Positions 33,394 through 44,862 of a stretch of DNA of 64,000 bases are shown here, in pieces (the stretch's first letter is position 1; every line of letters starts with the position of its first letter). The DNA is from Hybos culiciformis (lineage: Eukaryota > Arthropoda > Insecta > Diptera > Hybotidae), in contig OZ023273.1 in assembly GCA_964007475.1 (NCBI GenBank), forward strand, positions 78,989,830-79,053,829, in the 5' to 3' direction. A program made the position numbers and the translations under genes. The notes under the pieces are model-generated. The model did not search any database. It saw nothing but the letters and a program-made list of their open reading frames with translations, and was not told the DNA's origin.

Positions 33394-34410
33394 AAAATCT
33401 ATTAATGATATGTATATTGGACAGACGGGTAGAGCAGTGAAAAAAAGAATTAACGAACATCTAACAAGCAGCGGTGGCTCAAAAATATTTTTTTTTCCTC
33501 GCGCCCTAGGCAATCTATTTGTGGCGCCCTCTCTACCAATGAAAACAGATATGTAAAGAAAATAACCTTGCTCCATGAAATTGTTCTTAGTGAATTTAGC
33601 GTAAAAAAATAGAGTTTAAAAATAATATTAGTACATATAATGATATAATTATTTATTATTAAAAAAGTAAAATGGTATGTGTAATATTTAAAAAATGATA
33701 TATATTTTTTAAATTTTTTTTTTCTTATTTGATTGTCCACCTCGTTTTCCTGATTAGAGTTCTTTTAACTTTGTTATTTTTATCTATGTAAATAATACAA
33801 TAATCAGAATTCATTTGTTAATAATATAATTTAAAATTCTGTGAAAAGTAATGGCCACCTAAGAAATACTTACTCAATTTCAATTAAAAATTTCAAAATT
33901 TGAATATTTTGTTTTTATGTATAATTTTTAAAAAAGTAGCTTTTATTTTTCTCTTTAATTTTTTTGGCGCCCTCAACAGTTTTTAAAAAATCGTATAACT
34001 AAATAAATATCTTTTTATTTTTTCTCTCGTATTTTGGCGCCCTCCACAGTTTAGCGCCCTAGGCGACCGCCTAGGCTGCCTATATGGTAGAGCCACCCCT
34101 GCTAACAAGGGAAGACTCTAACATTTATCAACACCTTAAAAATGAAAACCACACCTGCGATAAATCAAATTTTAAAATACTGCATGTAATTGACAAAGGA
34201 AAAAAAAGATTAATAATTAATAGATTTTTAAATGACCAAAATGGTTTAATGTTGAATGATGTTTTGTTGTAAATGTTTTTATTTTTATTTTTTTATTTCT
34301 TTTTTTTCTTGTTGTATGCAGAATAAAAGTTTGTGATTTTTTTTTTTTGTGTTGAAAAAAGGGAAAGAAGAGAGAGAAAAAAGAAAGAAGTTCGGACCTT
34401 ATAACATTAA
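33394..34410 (+). pseudogene. Penelope-like element GIY-YIG endonuclease and 3' end, split
   Basis: The first part (33394-33468) reads NDMYIGQTGRAVKKRINEHL, the core of a GIY-YIG nuclease as fused to Penelope-like RTs: YIG, the catalytic Arg and the EH pair. The second part (34110-34272) reads SNIYQHLKNENHTC and KGKKRLIINRF and ends with a stop at 34270-34272, the usual C-terminus. A hAT element separates them. The tail 34273-34410 (TTGTTGTATGCAGAATAAAA, GA-rich run, AGTTCGGACCTTATAAC) matches the Penelope-like ends bounding the 7.7-kb repeat. The RT part is missing upstream, where the CR1-like LINE tail abuts. Either the LINE inserted here or the PLE copy is 5'-truncated. Confidence 0.78.
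33469..34101. mobile_element. hAT-type non-autonomous element, 633 bp
   Basis: The ends CAGCGGTGGCTC (33469) and GAGCCACCCCTG (to 34101) are 12-bp inverted repeats with one mismatch. Both flanks are CTAACAAG (33461-33468 and 34102-34109), a perfect 8-bp duplication. The interior is A+T-rich with several GGCGCCCT motifs in both orientations (GCGCCCTAGGC near both ends). No transposase. Confidence 0.92.
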
Positions 34411-34413
34411 AAA

Positions 34414-34880
34414 AATTTTGTGGTATAATTTAAATATAAAATAAAACTTTACCACCAAAAAATATCGATGTTTAATATAAATAAATTAAAAAATGTCAAC
34501 AATATACCCACTGTCCCCTAATGATGAAATCTTAAAAATTATTTAAAATTTTAGTATTGTAGTAGATAAATAAATATACAAAATTTCATATTTACTTTTA
34601 GTATTTATAGTTTTCCTTGGAATTGTTATCAATTTTTGTTATCAATTTTTGTTATCAATTTCTTTACAAAAAAAACTTAATTATAAATTTATATGATAGT
34701 TTTAATTTCTAGGTTTTCTTTTTGTAATTCACAAAAATATTTTTTTAAATAACTCAATTTTTAAGTTTAATTTCAAACTAATTTTAACGAACGGGTGTTT
34801 TTAATTGAAATAAAAATAGTCGAATGACAGCAGAGCAGGACTGCACTAAAAAATTGCAATACTTTAATATTAGCAGTGAC
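34414..34880. other. A+T-rich stretch without recognised gene
   Basis: Contains TTGTTATCAATTT repeated three times near 34623-34660. Nothing else recognised. Confidence 0.5.
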
Positions 34881-34889
34881 AAATCAAAC

Positions 34890-36104
34890 CCTAATTTGTT
34901 AATTGGATAAAATGGGTTTTCATTCAGCTTTTGTTAATTTGATATATGATTACTTATCTAATCGTTATTTATCAAGTTTCTTTTAATAACTTGTTATCAG
35001 CACCGTTTGTGATGAATTGTGGTGTCCCACAAGGTAGCCATCTTGGTCCTATTTTCTTTATTTTATTTATAAATGATCTTCCAAATATATTAAATTCATC
35101 TGAAGTTCTTATTTACGCAGATGATGCAAAAATTTTCAAGTCCATAACTTGTTATTCTGATTGCATTGACTTGCAAAATGATGTTGAATCATTTAGCAAT
35201 TGGTGTAGCTCAAATTATCTTCAATTAAACGTTAATAAGTGTCACTCAATGTCATTCTTTAGAAAGAAGAACATTTTTGATTTTCAATATAGTGTTGGAT
35301 CCTCTTTTTTAACAAGAGAAGTAGAGACCACTGATCTTGGAGTTTGTTGGATGAAAAGTTGAATTTTGTTAAAAATATAGATGTTGTTACAAGTAAGGCT
35401 CTGCATGTTCTTGGTTTTATCAAGAGGCAATCTAAACAGTTCAATGATCCATATGTAATGAAACTTTTATACTCTTCTTTTGTTCGTCCCACTATGGAAT
35501 ATTCTTGCCAAGTCTGGAATCCATTCTATGCTGCTCATATGTCTAGATTGGAATCGGTCCAAAAAAACTTCCTACGTTTCGCTTTAAGGCGCCTCAATTG
35601 GCAGGATAATTTAAATTTACCTCCATACACTGACAGACTTCAACTTTTAAATATCCCAAGTCTGGAGAATAGAAGAGCTTACTTGTCGTTCAGCTTTATC
35701 CATAAAGTCATCGAAGGAAAAACGACAAGTTGCTGTTTAATGTCTATTTTTTTTTCCATGTGCCCCCACGAAGTCTTTGAAACTTTGATGTCATTTGTAT
35801 TCAATTTTCCAGAACCAATATGGTCAATATAGCCCACTTAACTCCCTATTCAAAATTAATAACCGATACCATTTCCTGCTTCAGTTATACGGTATCGAAA
35901 GTCCTTCTTTTAAAAATAAATTTTATCATAATATTTTAATTAATTCGAACTAAGTGATGAATAATTTAATAGTAAATACTACTGCTCTGTATATATTCTT
36001 ACATCCCTTATTGTATTAATTGTATATATATTTAATTTTAACATCTTTAAGTTGTATTCGCTTATATTAAGCATTTGAAATAAATAAATAAATAAATAAA
36101 GAAG
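34890..36104 (+). pseudogene. 5'-truncated CR1/Jockey-type LINE: reverse transcriptase C-terminal half
   Basis: Begins in the RT palm. FVNLIYDYLSNR is near 34930. 34946-35362 holds NCGVPQGSHLGPIFFILFIN and the catalytic YADDAKIF, then SNWCSSNYLQLNVNKC. After a frameshift, 35344-35832 holds the thumb and C-terminal domain (LDEKLNFVKNI, YSSFVRPTMEYSCQVWNP, LESVQKNFLRFALRRL). The tail ends ATTTGAAATAAATAAATAAA (to 36104), the usual 3' end. Truncation at the 5' side is normal for LINE insertion. It is distinct in sequence from the LINEs at 11.4 and 27.1 kb. Confidence 0.9.
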
Positions 36105-36164
36105 TATTTGCAAGTTGTAGTTTTACATTTTTTTTGTAATTTGGAATCATAAATTGCAATATTT

Positions 36165-36246
36165 TAAGAAAAGGGGTATTTTTGTCTACCCCTTTAGCGA
36201 TTTTCTATGAAAATCGTTACGAAAAGGGGTAGAAATGGCAACCCTA
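36165..36246. repeat. Short imperfect inverted repeat (AGGGGTA/TACCCCT)
   Basis: AAAAGGGGTA (36170), CTACCCCTTTAGCGATTTTC and GAAAATCGTTACGAAAAGGG form a hairpin-prone segment of about 80 bp. No gene is recognised in 36105-36940. The ORF at 36759-36947 is not supported. Confidence 0.5.
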
Positions 36247-36949
36247 GTTATTAAAGAGTAACATGAGAATAAGCTGGTACAATAACAGTACAGTTAGAGT
36301 ACTGAAATTAGACCGTTTATTTAAAAAAGTGTTAGCGTTTTACTTTAGGTATTTATTTAATCTTATCAATGATTTGTGGCTTGACAAAGTTTCAATAACA
36401 AAATGTCTTCAAGTTCAAGAAAGTGTCAATATATAGTTCGGATACATTTTGTTATATATGTAGAAATTTTATGAAATTTCAAAAACAAAAAATAATAGAT
36501 TTTGTGTAAAAAGCATATAATGATTACTTTGGCTTTAAAATACAACTCCAATCGTGAACTCCGCAGTTAGTTTGTCCTATTTGCGTCGAACAATTAAGGT
36601 AGTGGAAAAATTATTGGAACAGAACTAGTTTTTAACCTTGTGCACTCGCTGTGCTTTTAAAAGAAAACTAAATTTTTCCAATGAATTTTCCTGATATCTG
36701 TGAAATAATTAAAAATAATTTACAATTTTAGCTAAATTATCAATTCCTTCCTTTAAATTTGTTGATCGAAAATAATATTTTTAGTAGTGCATTCCAATTC
36801 GGATATTCGAATATTTCAGTAAATTTCATAGTATCCGTTTTTCGAATATATTTAAACCACTATTCGCGAATATACGAATATTTTTATTCGCTTACTTTCA
36901 AAATTTTGATCAATAAAAGTGAACGAAAAAACTTTGATTTTATCTAATG

Positions 36950-37379
36950 CCTGGGACAGACTGACACGATTAACATGTTCTTGATGATAAACATGTTAAT
37001 TTTATGTCTTTGAAGTAGTTTTCCTATAGTAATAAAAACAAAAACAAGAACATGTTCTTGCGAAAACATGTTGTTATTAAGGGATGGGTTGAATAATTTT
37101 TACAAATATTTCGTGAGGCAATATGTAGTAGCCATTAATGATCACTGGGGTATCATTTTTGACGTTGACAAACGAAAAAAAAGTTTGTTATTGCTTTTTA
37201 ATTTGAATTTGAATTGAATTTGTAGGCATATTGTATGATTTACTTTTGTTTTTAAACTTGAGAAAAAAAAACAGATGTTTATCTGTTTTGTGAAACACAT
37301 TAAGGTAGCCTGTTCGGTCGATTTTAATAACATGTTTTTGTGCTCAAGAACATGTTTTTCGAGTTGAGTTTGTCAAAGG
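36950..37379. mobile_element. Short inverted-repeat element, 430 bp
   Basis: The inner motif AACATGTTCTTGA (near 36972) recurs inverted near 37340-37358, and AACATG is iterated at both ends. The outer ends read GCCTGGGACAGACTGA and, inverted, ACCTTTGACAAACTCA. TCTAAT flanks both sides (36944-36949, 37380-37385). No ORF. Superfamily unknown. Confidence 0.6.
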
Positions 37380-37674
37380 TCTAATACAAAGAGAAACCAG
37401 ATTTATTATCTAGCTTGTATCTCATTAATTCTTAACCCGGGGGGCGCGCCCCAAAGTTGGGCTGTGAAATTTAATTTTGGGGCGCGAAAATTTCTTGAAA
37501 GCAATATATTATTATAAAAAACATCTAGTTGTATCTGAATGATTATGAAATTAATTATGAAATTACAAATGAAAATCAATTTTTCCAATTTTTTTTTATA
37601 AAAGAGCTCATAGAATCTAACTAAAAAACAATTTGCAAAGCTGATTTTCATTTGTCATTTCAGAATTAATTGAC

Positions 37675-37741
37675 TTTTGACAATCAATGATTGACATTTG
37701 ACAATCAATAATTGACATTTGACAATCAATGATTGACATTT
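37675..37741. repeat. Three-copy repeat of about 22 bp
   Basis: TTTGACAATCAATGATTGAC and close variants occur three times. Each contains the palindromic TCAATNATTGA. Confidence 0.75.
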
Positions 37742-37899
37742 CGTTTAAAATAAAAATCGTTTATTTTGGAGTATATTACAAATTTACAAATGTAAATGTT
37801 TTCAAAGAAAATTTTATAGATCACCAAATTTTTTATTTTTCCAGCTATAAAGTAAAGGTAATTAGAAATTATTTAATTAGAATTTATTTAAATAAACAC

Positions 37900-38470
37900 C
37901 GATGCTATTGTTTTAAGATGTGTGGAATTCTTTCAAAAAGCTGGATAATAATAAGAAAGCAGTATGCTCTAAATGTTCTAAAATTCTACGTAGCAAAGGA
38001 TCAACTACCAGTCCGTTTAAAACCATTTAAAAATACATGGCATTATAAAAGAAGAAGAAAAATACCTAAAATCGAAAATAGCTCAATTTTAGATTTTATT
38101 AATGCGACAAAACCAAAATCTCTTGGTGCAATATTATATCGATATCCTGCTAAAGATGGCATGTCTGCTCGTGCAATAAGAAAATCAGCAATTAAAGGTT
38201 ATCTTGAATATAAAAAATTCAAGATGCCAGCAGAAACAACAATGTTTAAATATATTTACGACTTTTATAATCAAATGAAAAAGGAAATGATTGTGCAAAT
38301 TGAACTTTACAAAAATGAAAATGGAAAATTTTCCATAACTGTAGATGAATGGACCAACAATGGAGCAATAAGATATATAAATCTCAGTTTACGTGCATGT
38401 CATAGTAGCACAAAATTATTGAGAATTTGAGTATTTTGACTTAGGTTTGGTAGAAATTAAAAAAAAAGGC
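37900..38470 (+). pseudogene. hAT-type transposase, N-terminal/central part
   Basis: Cut-and-paste transposase of the hAT superfamily. The 233-residue ORF (37729-38430) has LDFINATKP, YPAKDGMSARAIRKSAIKGY and NENGKFSITVDEWTNNGAIR. The Asp in VDEWT is where the first catalytic Asp of hAT RNase H folds lies. An N-terminal BED zinc finger is not seen; the segment NTWHYKRRRKIPKIE is where the linker would be. The frame breaks at 38428 (LLRI then a stop), though GLVEI-like sequence follows. It is then cut by the repeat tracts at 38505-40230. The ATG at 37729 lies in leader-like A+T-rich DNA and may not be the true start. Confidence 0.75.
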
Positions 38471-38504
38471 AGATGCTAGAAACACTGAAATATGAATCTA
38501 GGCT

Positions 38505-38865
38505 CATTCATCGCCTAGCAATTCATCGCCTAGCAATTCATCGCCAAGCAATTCATCGCCAGCAATTCATCGCCAGCAATTCATCGTCAAGCAATTCATC
38601 GTCAAAAAGTTCATCGCCAAGCAATTCATCGCCAAGCAATTCATCGCCAGTAATTCATCGCCAGTAATTAATCGCCAGCAATTCATCGCCAGTAATTCAT
38701 CGCCAGTAATTCATCGCCAGCAATTCATCGCCAGTAATTCATCGCCAGCAATTCATCGCCAGTAATTCATCGCCAGTAATTCATCGCCAGCAATTCATCG
38801 CCAGTAATTCATCGCCAGCAATTCATCGCCAGTAATTCATCGCCAGTAATTCATCGCCAGTAATT
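38505..38865. repeat. Minisatellite, 14-15 bp unit ATTCATCGCCAGTA
   Basis: About 25 tandem units of AATTCATCGCCAG(C/T)A with early variants (ATTCATCGCCTAGCA, ATTCATCGTCAAGCA). The left end is more diverged than the right, as expected if expansion is recent near the CCCTT boundary. The ORF read through it (38473-38667) is an artefact. Confidence 0.93.
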
Positions 38866-40230
38866 CCCTTCCCTTCCCTTCCCTTCCCTTCCCTTCCCTT
38901 CCCTTCCCTTCCCTTCCCTTCCCTTCCCTTCCCTTCCCTTCCCTTCCCTTCCCTTCCCTTCCCTTCCCTTCCCTTCCCTTCCCTTCCCTTCCCTTCCCTT
39001 CCCTTCCCTTCCCTTCCCTTCCCTTCCCTTCCCTTCCCTTCCCTTCCCTTCCCTTCCCTTCCCTTCCCTTCCCTTCCCTTCCCTTCCCTTCCCTTCCCTT
39101 CCCTTCCCTTCCCTTCCCTTCCCTTCCCTTCCCTTCCCTTCCCTTCCCTTCCCTTCCCTTCCCTTCCCTTCCCTTCCCTTCCCTTCCCTTCCCTTCCCTT
39201 CCCTTCCCTTCCCTTCCCTTCCCTTCCCTTCCCTTCCCTTCCCTTCCCTTCCCTTCCCTTCCCTTCCCTTCCCTTCCCTTCCCTTCCCTTCCCTTCCCTT
39301 CCCTTCCCTTCCCTTCCCTTCCCTTCCCTTCCCTTCCCTTCCCTTCCCTTCCCTTCCCTTCCCTTCCCTTCCCTTCCCTTCCCTTCCCTTCCCTTCCCTT
39401 CCCTTCCCTTCCCTTCCCTTCCCTTCCCTTCCCTTCCCTTCCCTTCCCTTCCCTTCCCTTCCCTTCCCTTCCCTTCCCTTCCCTTCCCTTCCCTTCCCTT
39501 CCCTTCCCTTCCCTTCCCTTCCCTTCCCTTCCCTTCCCTTCCCTTCCCTTCCCTTCCCTTCCCTTCCCTTCCCTTCCCTTCCCTTCCCTTCCCTTCCCTT
39601 CCCTTCCCTTCCCTTCCCTTCCCTTCCCTTCCCTTCCCTTCCCTTCCCTTCCCTTCCCTTCCCTTCCCTTCCCTTCCCTTCCCTTCCCTTCCCTTCCCTT
39701 CCCTTCCCTTCCCTTCCCTTCCCTTCCCTTCCCTTCCCTTCCCTTCCCTTCCCTTCCCTTCCCTTCCCTTCCCTTCCCTTCCCTTCCCTTCCCTTCCCTT
39801 CCCTTCCCTTCCCTTCCCTTCCCTTCCCTTCCCTTCCCTTCCCTTCCCTTCCCTTCCCTTCCCTTCCCTTCCCTTCCCTTCCCTTCCCTTCCCTTCCCTT
39901 CCCTTCCCTTCCCTTCCCTTCCCTTCCCTTCCCTTCCCTTCCCTTCCCTTCCCTTCCCTTCCCTTCCCTTCCCTTCCCTTCCCTTCCCTTCCCTTCCCTT
40001 CCCTTCCCTTCCCTTCCCTTCCCTTCCCTTCCCTTCCCTTCCCTTCCCTTCCCTTCCCTTCCCTTCCCTTCCCTTCCCTTCCCTTCCCTTCCCTTCCCTT
40101 CCCTTCCCTTCCCTTCCCTTCCCTTCCCTTCCCTTCCCTTCCCTTCCCTTCCCTTCCCTTCCCTTCCCTTCCCTTCCCTTCCCTTCCCTTCCCTTCCCTT
40201 CCCTTCCCTTCCCTTCCCTTCCCTTCCCTT
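38866..40230. repeat. (CCCTT)273 microsatellite, 1,365 bp, uninterrupted
   Basis: Every five bases from 38866 to 40230 read CCCTT with no interruption that I can see. The minus strand is (AAGGG)n, a pure purine tract. The 460-codon minus-strand ORF with a KGREG repeat is an artefact. Flanks belong to the hAT transposase region. Confidence 0.97.
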
Positions 40231-40254
40231 CAACTATAGGTATTTATAAATTTT

Positions 40255-40862
40255 TATTCTTTTACAGGATTTAAGTAATAATATATTACTTATAGAAATA
40301 CAGAAAATAATGGACCAACGAAGAGATAAAACATTAAGAACATTAACTAAGTACATTAGTTATATATCTTGATACTGGAACTATACCGCGATCAACAGAA
40401 TATTTAAATTATGCATCCAAAAGTTTCGTTAAAGACTTAGCAGAAAATATTATGCAAAGAATTTATCCAGCAAATCTCAATAATAATAACGACAATAACA
40501 CCGACACTGACAATGATGATGATGTACTGCTTTGTGCCGAAACTGAATGATGTACTGCTTTCTGCCGAAACAAATGGACAAAAATGGACTACAAAAAAAG
40601 CTGCATGAAGCAATCTGTTCAATTACAACTATTTCAAAAAATGCTTGTGGTTCTGCTGAATCATCCACAGCTGGTAGGATGGATACCAAACTAACCAAAG
40701 ATTTAAATTTTTTAGATGCATTCAAAAATAGAACAAATCAATTAAATATTTTATACAATGGGCTTTTAACTATAAGTCCTACTTTAACAGCAACTGAATA
40801 CCGAATATTCGAATATTTCAAAAAAAACTTCGATATTCGGATAGTAAAAAAACTGGAATAAT
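40255..40862 (+). pseudogene. hAT-type transposase, C-terminal part
   Basis: Continues the hAT relic beyond the repeats in several frames: MDQRRDKTLRTLTKYISYIS (about 40310-40370), TEYLNYASKSFVKDLAENIM (about 40398-40455), an Asn/Asp-rich stretch, then 40547-40861 with LDAFKNRTNQLNILYNGLLT and SPTLTATE. The last block resembles the hAT C-terminal dimerisation region (LxxLLxIxPTSxxxER.FS), with the expected SxxG replaced by unrelated sequence at about 40800. From there GAATATTCGAATATTTC begins, similar to 36795-36815. The element's inverted ends may therefore lie near 36785 and 40860. Confidence 0.6.
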
Positions 40863-41435
40863 TGAATCCATTAATTTTTAGCCACAAAATGCCGACTGCA
40901 AAGATTCCCTTGAGAAATTCAGACACCCTGACTTTTCCCAAAATATTTTTCCATTTACGCATAAGTTTTTCCGACATATTACACTATTTTTTTTCGTAAT
41001 TTTAAATAAAAAAACGCCCTATTTTCTTTTTTTTAAATAAACTTTAAATAAGTTTTGTCTTACGTTTAATTGTTTACTGCCCAAGTCGAACAGTAATAAA
41101 ATTTGTTAACTTATAAATTTTTAGCAAAGTCAGCCAGATTCCAAAATATCAAGCCTGTAAAATAATAATTTCATGAATGTTTCCTTTTTTAAATATTTAT
41201 TTTTATTTTGTTGCTGCTAAGAACTCAATTAATCTTTCTTTGATTAAAGACTTTTATTTTATAATTAGTTAAAATGTTTTTATTTTAGAATAATTATTTA
41301 TAGTACTAAAAGAATAATTATTTCATAAAGTAAAATTATTAACTTAAATAAGGGATTCTTCAGTTTCGTGTCGTTCCCTTATTCTTAGCCGGTGGTGATT
41401 GAAACTACTTTTTAGGAACGTTTTTTTGATAAAAT

Positions 41436-42460
41436 TTGTTAAAAAATCAGCAATCCTGTTTATATATTCGTGGCTTAGGTCTTTCTAAAGAATCTGCAAA
41501 ATTTTTTCGATCTAGACTTCATACAAATCACCTGTTAGCGCCTGGGACACATTTTGCGTGGTATAGAAAACGTGAAGAAGAATTTGTAACTTACTTCAGT
41601 CAGGAAGGATCATTAGTTTATTGTAATAATATTTCTAATCTTATACAAAAATTAAGTGCACAATATTATCCTGCAGCATGGAGACTTTTTGTAGATACAT
41701 CGAAACAGAGTCTAAAAGGTGTTCTTTTACTAACTTTAATCAATACGCTTCTGTTCCTGTCGCTCACACTGTTAATTTAAAAAGAAAATTTGGAGATACT
41801 ACTGGATAAAATTGTATATGAAAAACACAGTTGGCAGTTTTATGGAGATCTTAATATCCTTGTTTTTTGTACGAGTGGGATAGTGAGCCACGACAATTGT
41901 ACTATGTACAAAAACAATGGAAACCTCGTAAAAAGTTTGAACTTGGAACCAAAAATGTTATGCCACTAAACCTAATTGATACTAAAAAAATTTGTTACCT
42001 CCGCTTCATATAAAACTGGATATGATGAAACAATTTTTTAGACTATTAAACAAAGATAGTTTAAAATACCTGAGTTAAAAATTTCTAAGATTATCTGATG
42101 CGAAAATAAAGAAAGGATATTCGATAATCCCCAAATCAGATCAGAACAATAAATAGTACTAAATTTGAAGATTGGCTGGCATTTAAACACATTGTTAACG
42201 ATTTCTTATAAAATCACCACAAACACCCTGACTATAAAAATATCGTGGCAACTTTATTGGATAAATACCAAAAATTGGGATGCAATATGAGTATAAAACT
42301 CCACTTTCTAGATTCACATCTGGATTTTTTTCCTGATTTTAATTTCAGTAAAAAAACAGGGAGAACGGTTTCATCAAGACATCAAAACTATGGATCAAAT
42401 TAACAAAAAAAGCACACCAAGGTGTAATTTTACAAAAAAGTGCAAAAGAAGTGACTCTAA
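41436..42460 (+). pseudogene. Broken copy of a transposon-associated arthropod protein family, function unknown
   Basis: I recognise a widespread repeat-associated family of long 'uncharacterized' proteins but cannot name a function. 41436-41780 has GLSKESAKFFRSRL, WYRKREEEFVTYFSQEGSLV, WRLFVDTSKQSLKGVLL. Then, in changing frames, WQFYGDLNIL (41830), FLYEWDSEP-like, KPRKKFELGTKNVMPLN (41925), FDNPQIRS (42128), FEDWLAFKHIVNDF (42165), KLGCNMSIKLHFLDSHLDFF (42270-42330) and GERFHQDIKTMDQI (42360-42400). Order and spacing match the family, with at least six frameshifts or stops. KLHF.DSHLDFF and ERFHQDI are strong hallmarks. Confidence 0.65.
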
Positions 42461-43303
42461 ATAGTCCTATAGTAATGATTGTACTTGATATTTTCTTTAT
42501 AATGTTTAAATAAACGTAGGTATTTGTAATTCTAACATAATAATTGATTTTTTCTTAAAATTTTAAAATAAAAGTTTTTTTTCCTGATGTGATAGAACAA
42601 ATATGGAGGAATTTATGTGTTCAAATGAAATCCAATCTCCAAAAAGTTTAAAAAAAATTAATTTATCTCAATTTTATGAAAATTTGTTATTTTCAGATTA
42701 TTACGAATTTGCTTTAATTTATATTTTTACGTTCAAAACCAGGTTTAATTCGATAATTGGTTAGTACGTCAGTATTATTTTAATCCAAGAGTTTCGTCAA
42801 TGGAATTTTTTTCTATATTCTCAACTTGCATTCGTAAATTAAAATTTTGGATAGGCTGACTATTTGATATTTCAGGGAAATCGATGACGGATGTATTAGT
42901 GTTTTGTTTTTTGTTTTCTATAATTGGAAATAAATCTTTATTTTCATCAAAAGCATGTCCTCCGCTCAGAAATCAAACAACGTATGATATTTATACGTTA
43001 TTATAAGATAATAGCACCATTTGATTCCACGGACTCGATTTTATAAGTACAACTATTTTGCAATATTCTTAATGTTGATTAAAATGTGTTTTTTAGATGA
43101 AAATTTTACGTTACTTGATATTGCATACGTTTTTTAATTTTCAAATCTTTAAACTCAAATTACTCGAAACTATGCTTTTCATTATACATTGTTTCATTTC
43201 TCAGCAGAAGATATACACCGTAAATTTCATGTTTAAAAAAAAAAAATTAAGGTTCGTTCTGTGTTTGGTTTGACATATAAAATTACATAGTTTTATTGCA
43301 ATT

Positions 43304-43335
43304 AAAAAAAAAGCCGAAGTGTGACAGCCTTATTA
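43304..43335. repeat. Isolated transposon end: AAAAAGCCGAAGTGTGACAG
   Basis: Exact reverse complement of the left end of the 52525-52890 element, including the neighbouring CTTATTAG. I do not see the opposite end, so only one terminus survives. The surrounding 42480-43440 is otherwise without recognised genes. Confidence 0.6.
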
Positions 43336-43448
43336 GTTCTGTAAATTTTTTGACGAATTAAATTTAAATAATTGTTATATTTATATCTTAATTGTATGAA
43401 TCATTTGATTTATTTGTTGCTGGAAAGATTAATTGAAAATCCAATCAT

Positions 43449-44570
43449 ATGCCTTGTGTGAATAAAAGACTTTTAGCATTAAAAAATGCTCGCAATAAGG
43501 CCCACAAAAATTATATGTTTTATTATAATTTAAATGATAATGTAGTATTTAATAGGATGAGAGAGAAATATGAATTTTTAAATAATTTTCCATTGTTATT
43601 TTTTATTTTGTAACTGAAACTAATTTAAAGAAGAATTCAAAGTGAATTCACATAACAAAATTAAAGGGAAGTACTGAATTTTTGGAATGTTTTATGAGGG
43701 TGAATCAGCTTCTGTACTTGCATCTATTGTCAAAATATTTTCAAAGAATCTAATCCATGTTCAACTAATTATTATAACTTGAATCCTGTTTTTGATCTTA
43801 ACTCCCTTATATTAGAGGCTGATGATGCTAGGAACCAAATTAACTCACTTGATGGTAGTTTTGTCTCTGGTCTATATGGTTTATCGCCATAGGATTAAAC
43901 ATTTCGTTGATTCCATATATGAACCGTTAACTTTTATTTTTAATAAATCTTTAAGAGAATGATTATTTCTTAGTTCATTTCATCAATCTATAAACCAGGT
44001 TCAAGTATGACATTACTAATTATATAGAACTAGAGTTATATTATCTGTAATTCCTAAAGGTACAGTGGCTGACAGATTGTTCTTTTTGGCTAAAAATAAA
44101 TTTTGTTCATCACAACATGGTTTTACAAAATGCCGCTCTTGTACGACGAACTTAGGATTGTTAAATCAATATGTTACGAATCCTGTTGAAAATGCATTGC
44201 AAGTAGATTTAATAAAATCGGTGTTGGTCCAGGTTCCCATATTGGGCCACTGTTATTCTCATTGTTTATAAATGATATTGCTGACTGTATTAAATTTGCT
44301 CAGAATTTGATTTTGATTGATGATCTAAAAAATTTTTTTATATTCCGATCTGGCAATGCTTGGTCTGTATTAAATAGTGTGCTTCAGTGGTGTGTTAATA
44401 ATAAAATTTCGTTTAAATTAAATACATATTCGGTTTTATCTTTGTATAAATGTAAAAATCCTAATTTTGTTAGCTATTTTATAAGTGATATTTGTATTAA
44501 TAGAGTCATCCAAGTTAAAAATTTGTGTGTACTGTCTTTTAATCTTTGTTTAATCAAATTAATTCTATAA
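43449..44570 (+). pseudogene. Heavily decayed LINE reverse transcriptase
   Basis: Scattered RT signatures in several frames: RNKAHKNYMFYYNLN at about 43490, HGFTKCRSCTTNLGLLN at about 44115 (matching QxGFRxxxST), GSHIGPLLFSLFINDIADCI at about 44233-44290, DDLKNFFIF in place of YADDxKxF, and WCVNNKISFKLNTYSVLSLY. This order fits the CR1/Jockey superfamily. The YADD motif is lost (LIDDLKNF), and large parts are deleted. It is an old relic. Confidence 0.7.
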
Positions 44571-44829
44571 TTTTAAAAGCTTGTGCTATGTAGGGATTTA
44601 AAAAAAGGGGAATATCGTAGTCTTTATTTTAAATTGTAGTTAGGTGTTTCTATTTTAAAGTTTTTTCTTGAAAAAAAAATATTCTAGGATAAAAGTATTT
44701 TAATAATATCAAAAAATTTTTAGGAGAACTAATTTTTACTCATTTATTTTTATCTATTTTCATTTTGTGAAATTAAAAAAAAAAAAACAACACAAACATT
44801 TAATTTAGACCAGTAGAAAAATTAACACA

Positions 44830-44862
44830 AATTCCAGTCCCAGGTGGAAATCGAACCCACAT
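44830..44862 (-). other. tRNA T-arm-like motif (box B), possible SINE relic
   Basis: The minus strand reads GTGGGTTCGATTTCCACCTG, close to the tRNA box B with a paired stem (TGG.TTCGA..CCA). No box A or full cloverleaf is seen, so it is not a tRNA gene. Confidence 0.3.

Noticed and set aside
38505..38865. CRISPR-like array
   Set aside because: Units are 14-15 bp and contiguous with no unique spacers, and the DNA is eukaryotic. It is a minisatellite.
38851..40233. 460-codon minus-strand ORF of repeating KGREG
   Set aside because: It is only the translation of the (AAGGG)n microsatellite, which is stop-free in this frame.
44830..44862. tRNA gene
   Set aside because: Only a T-arm-like hairpin is present. 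No acceptor stem, D-arm or anticodon arm can be drawn around it.
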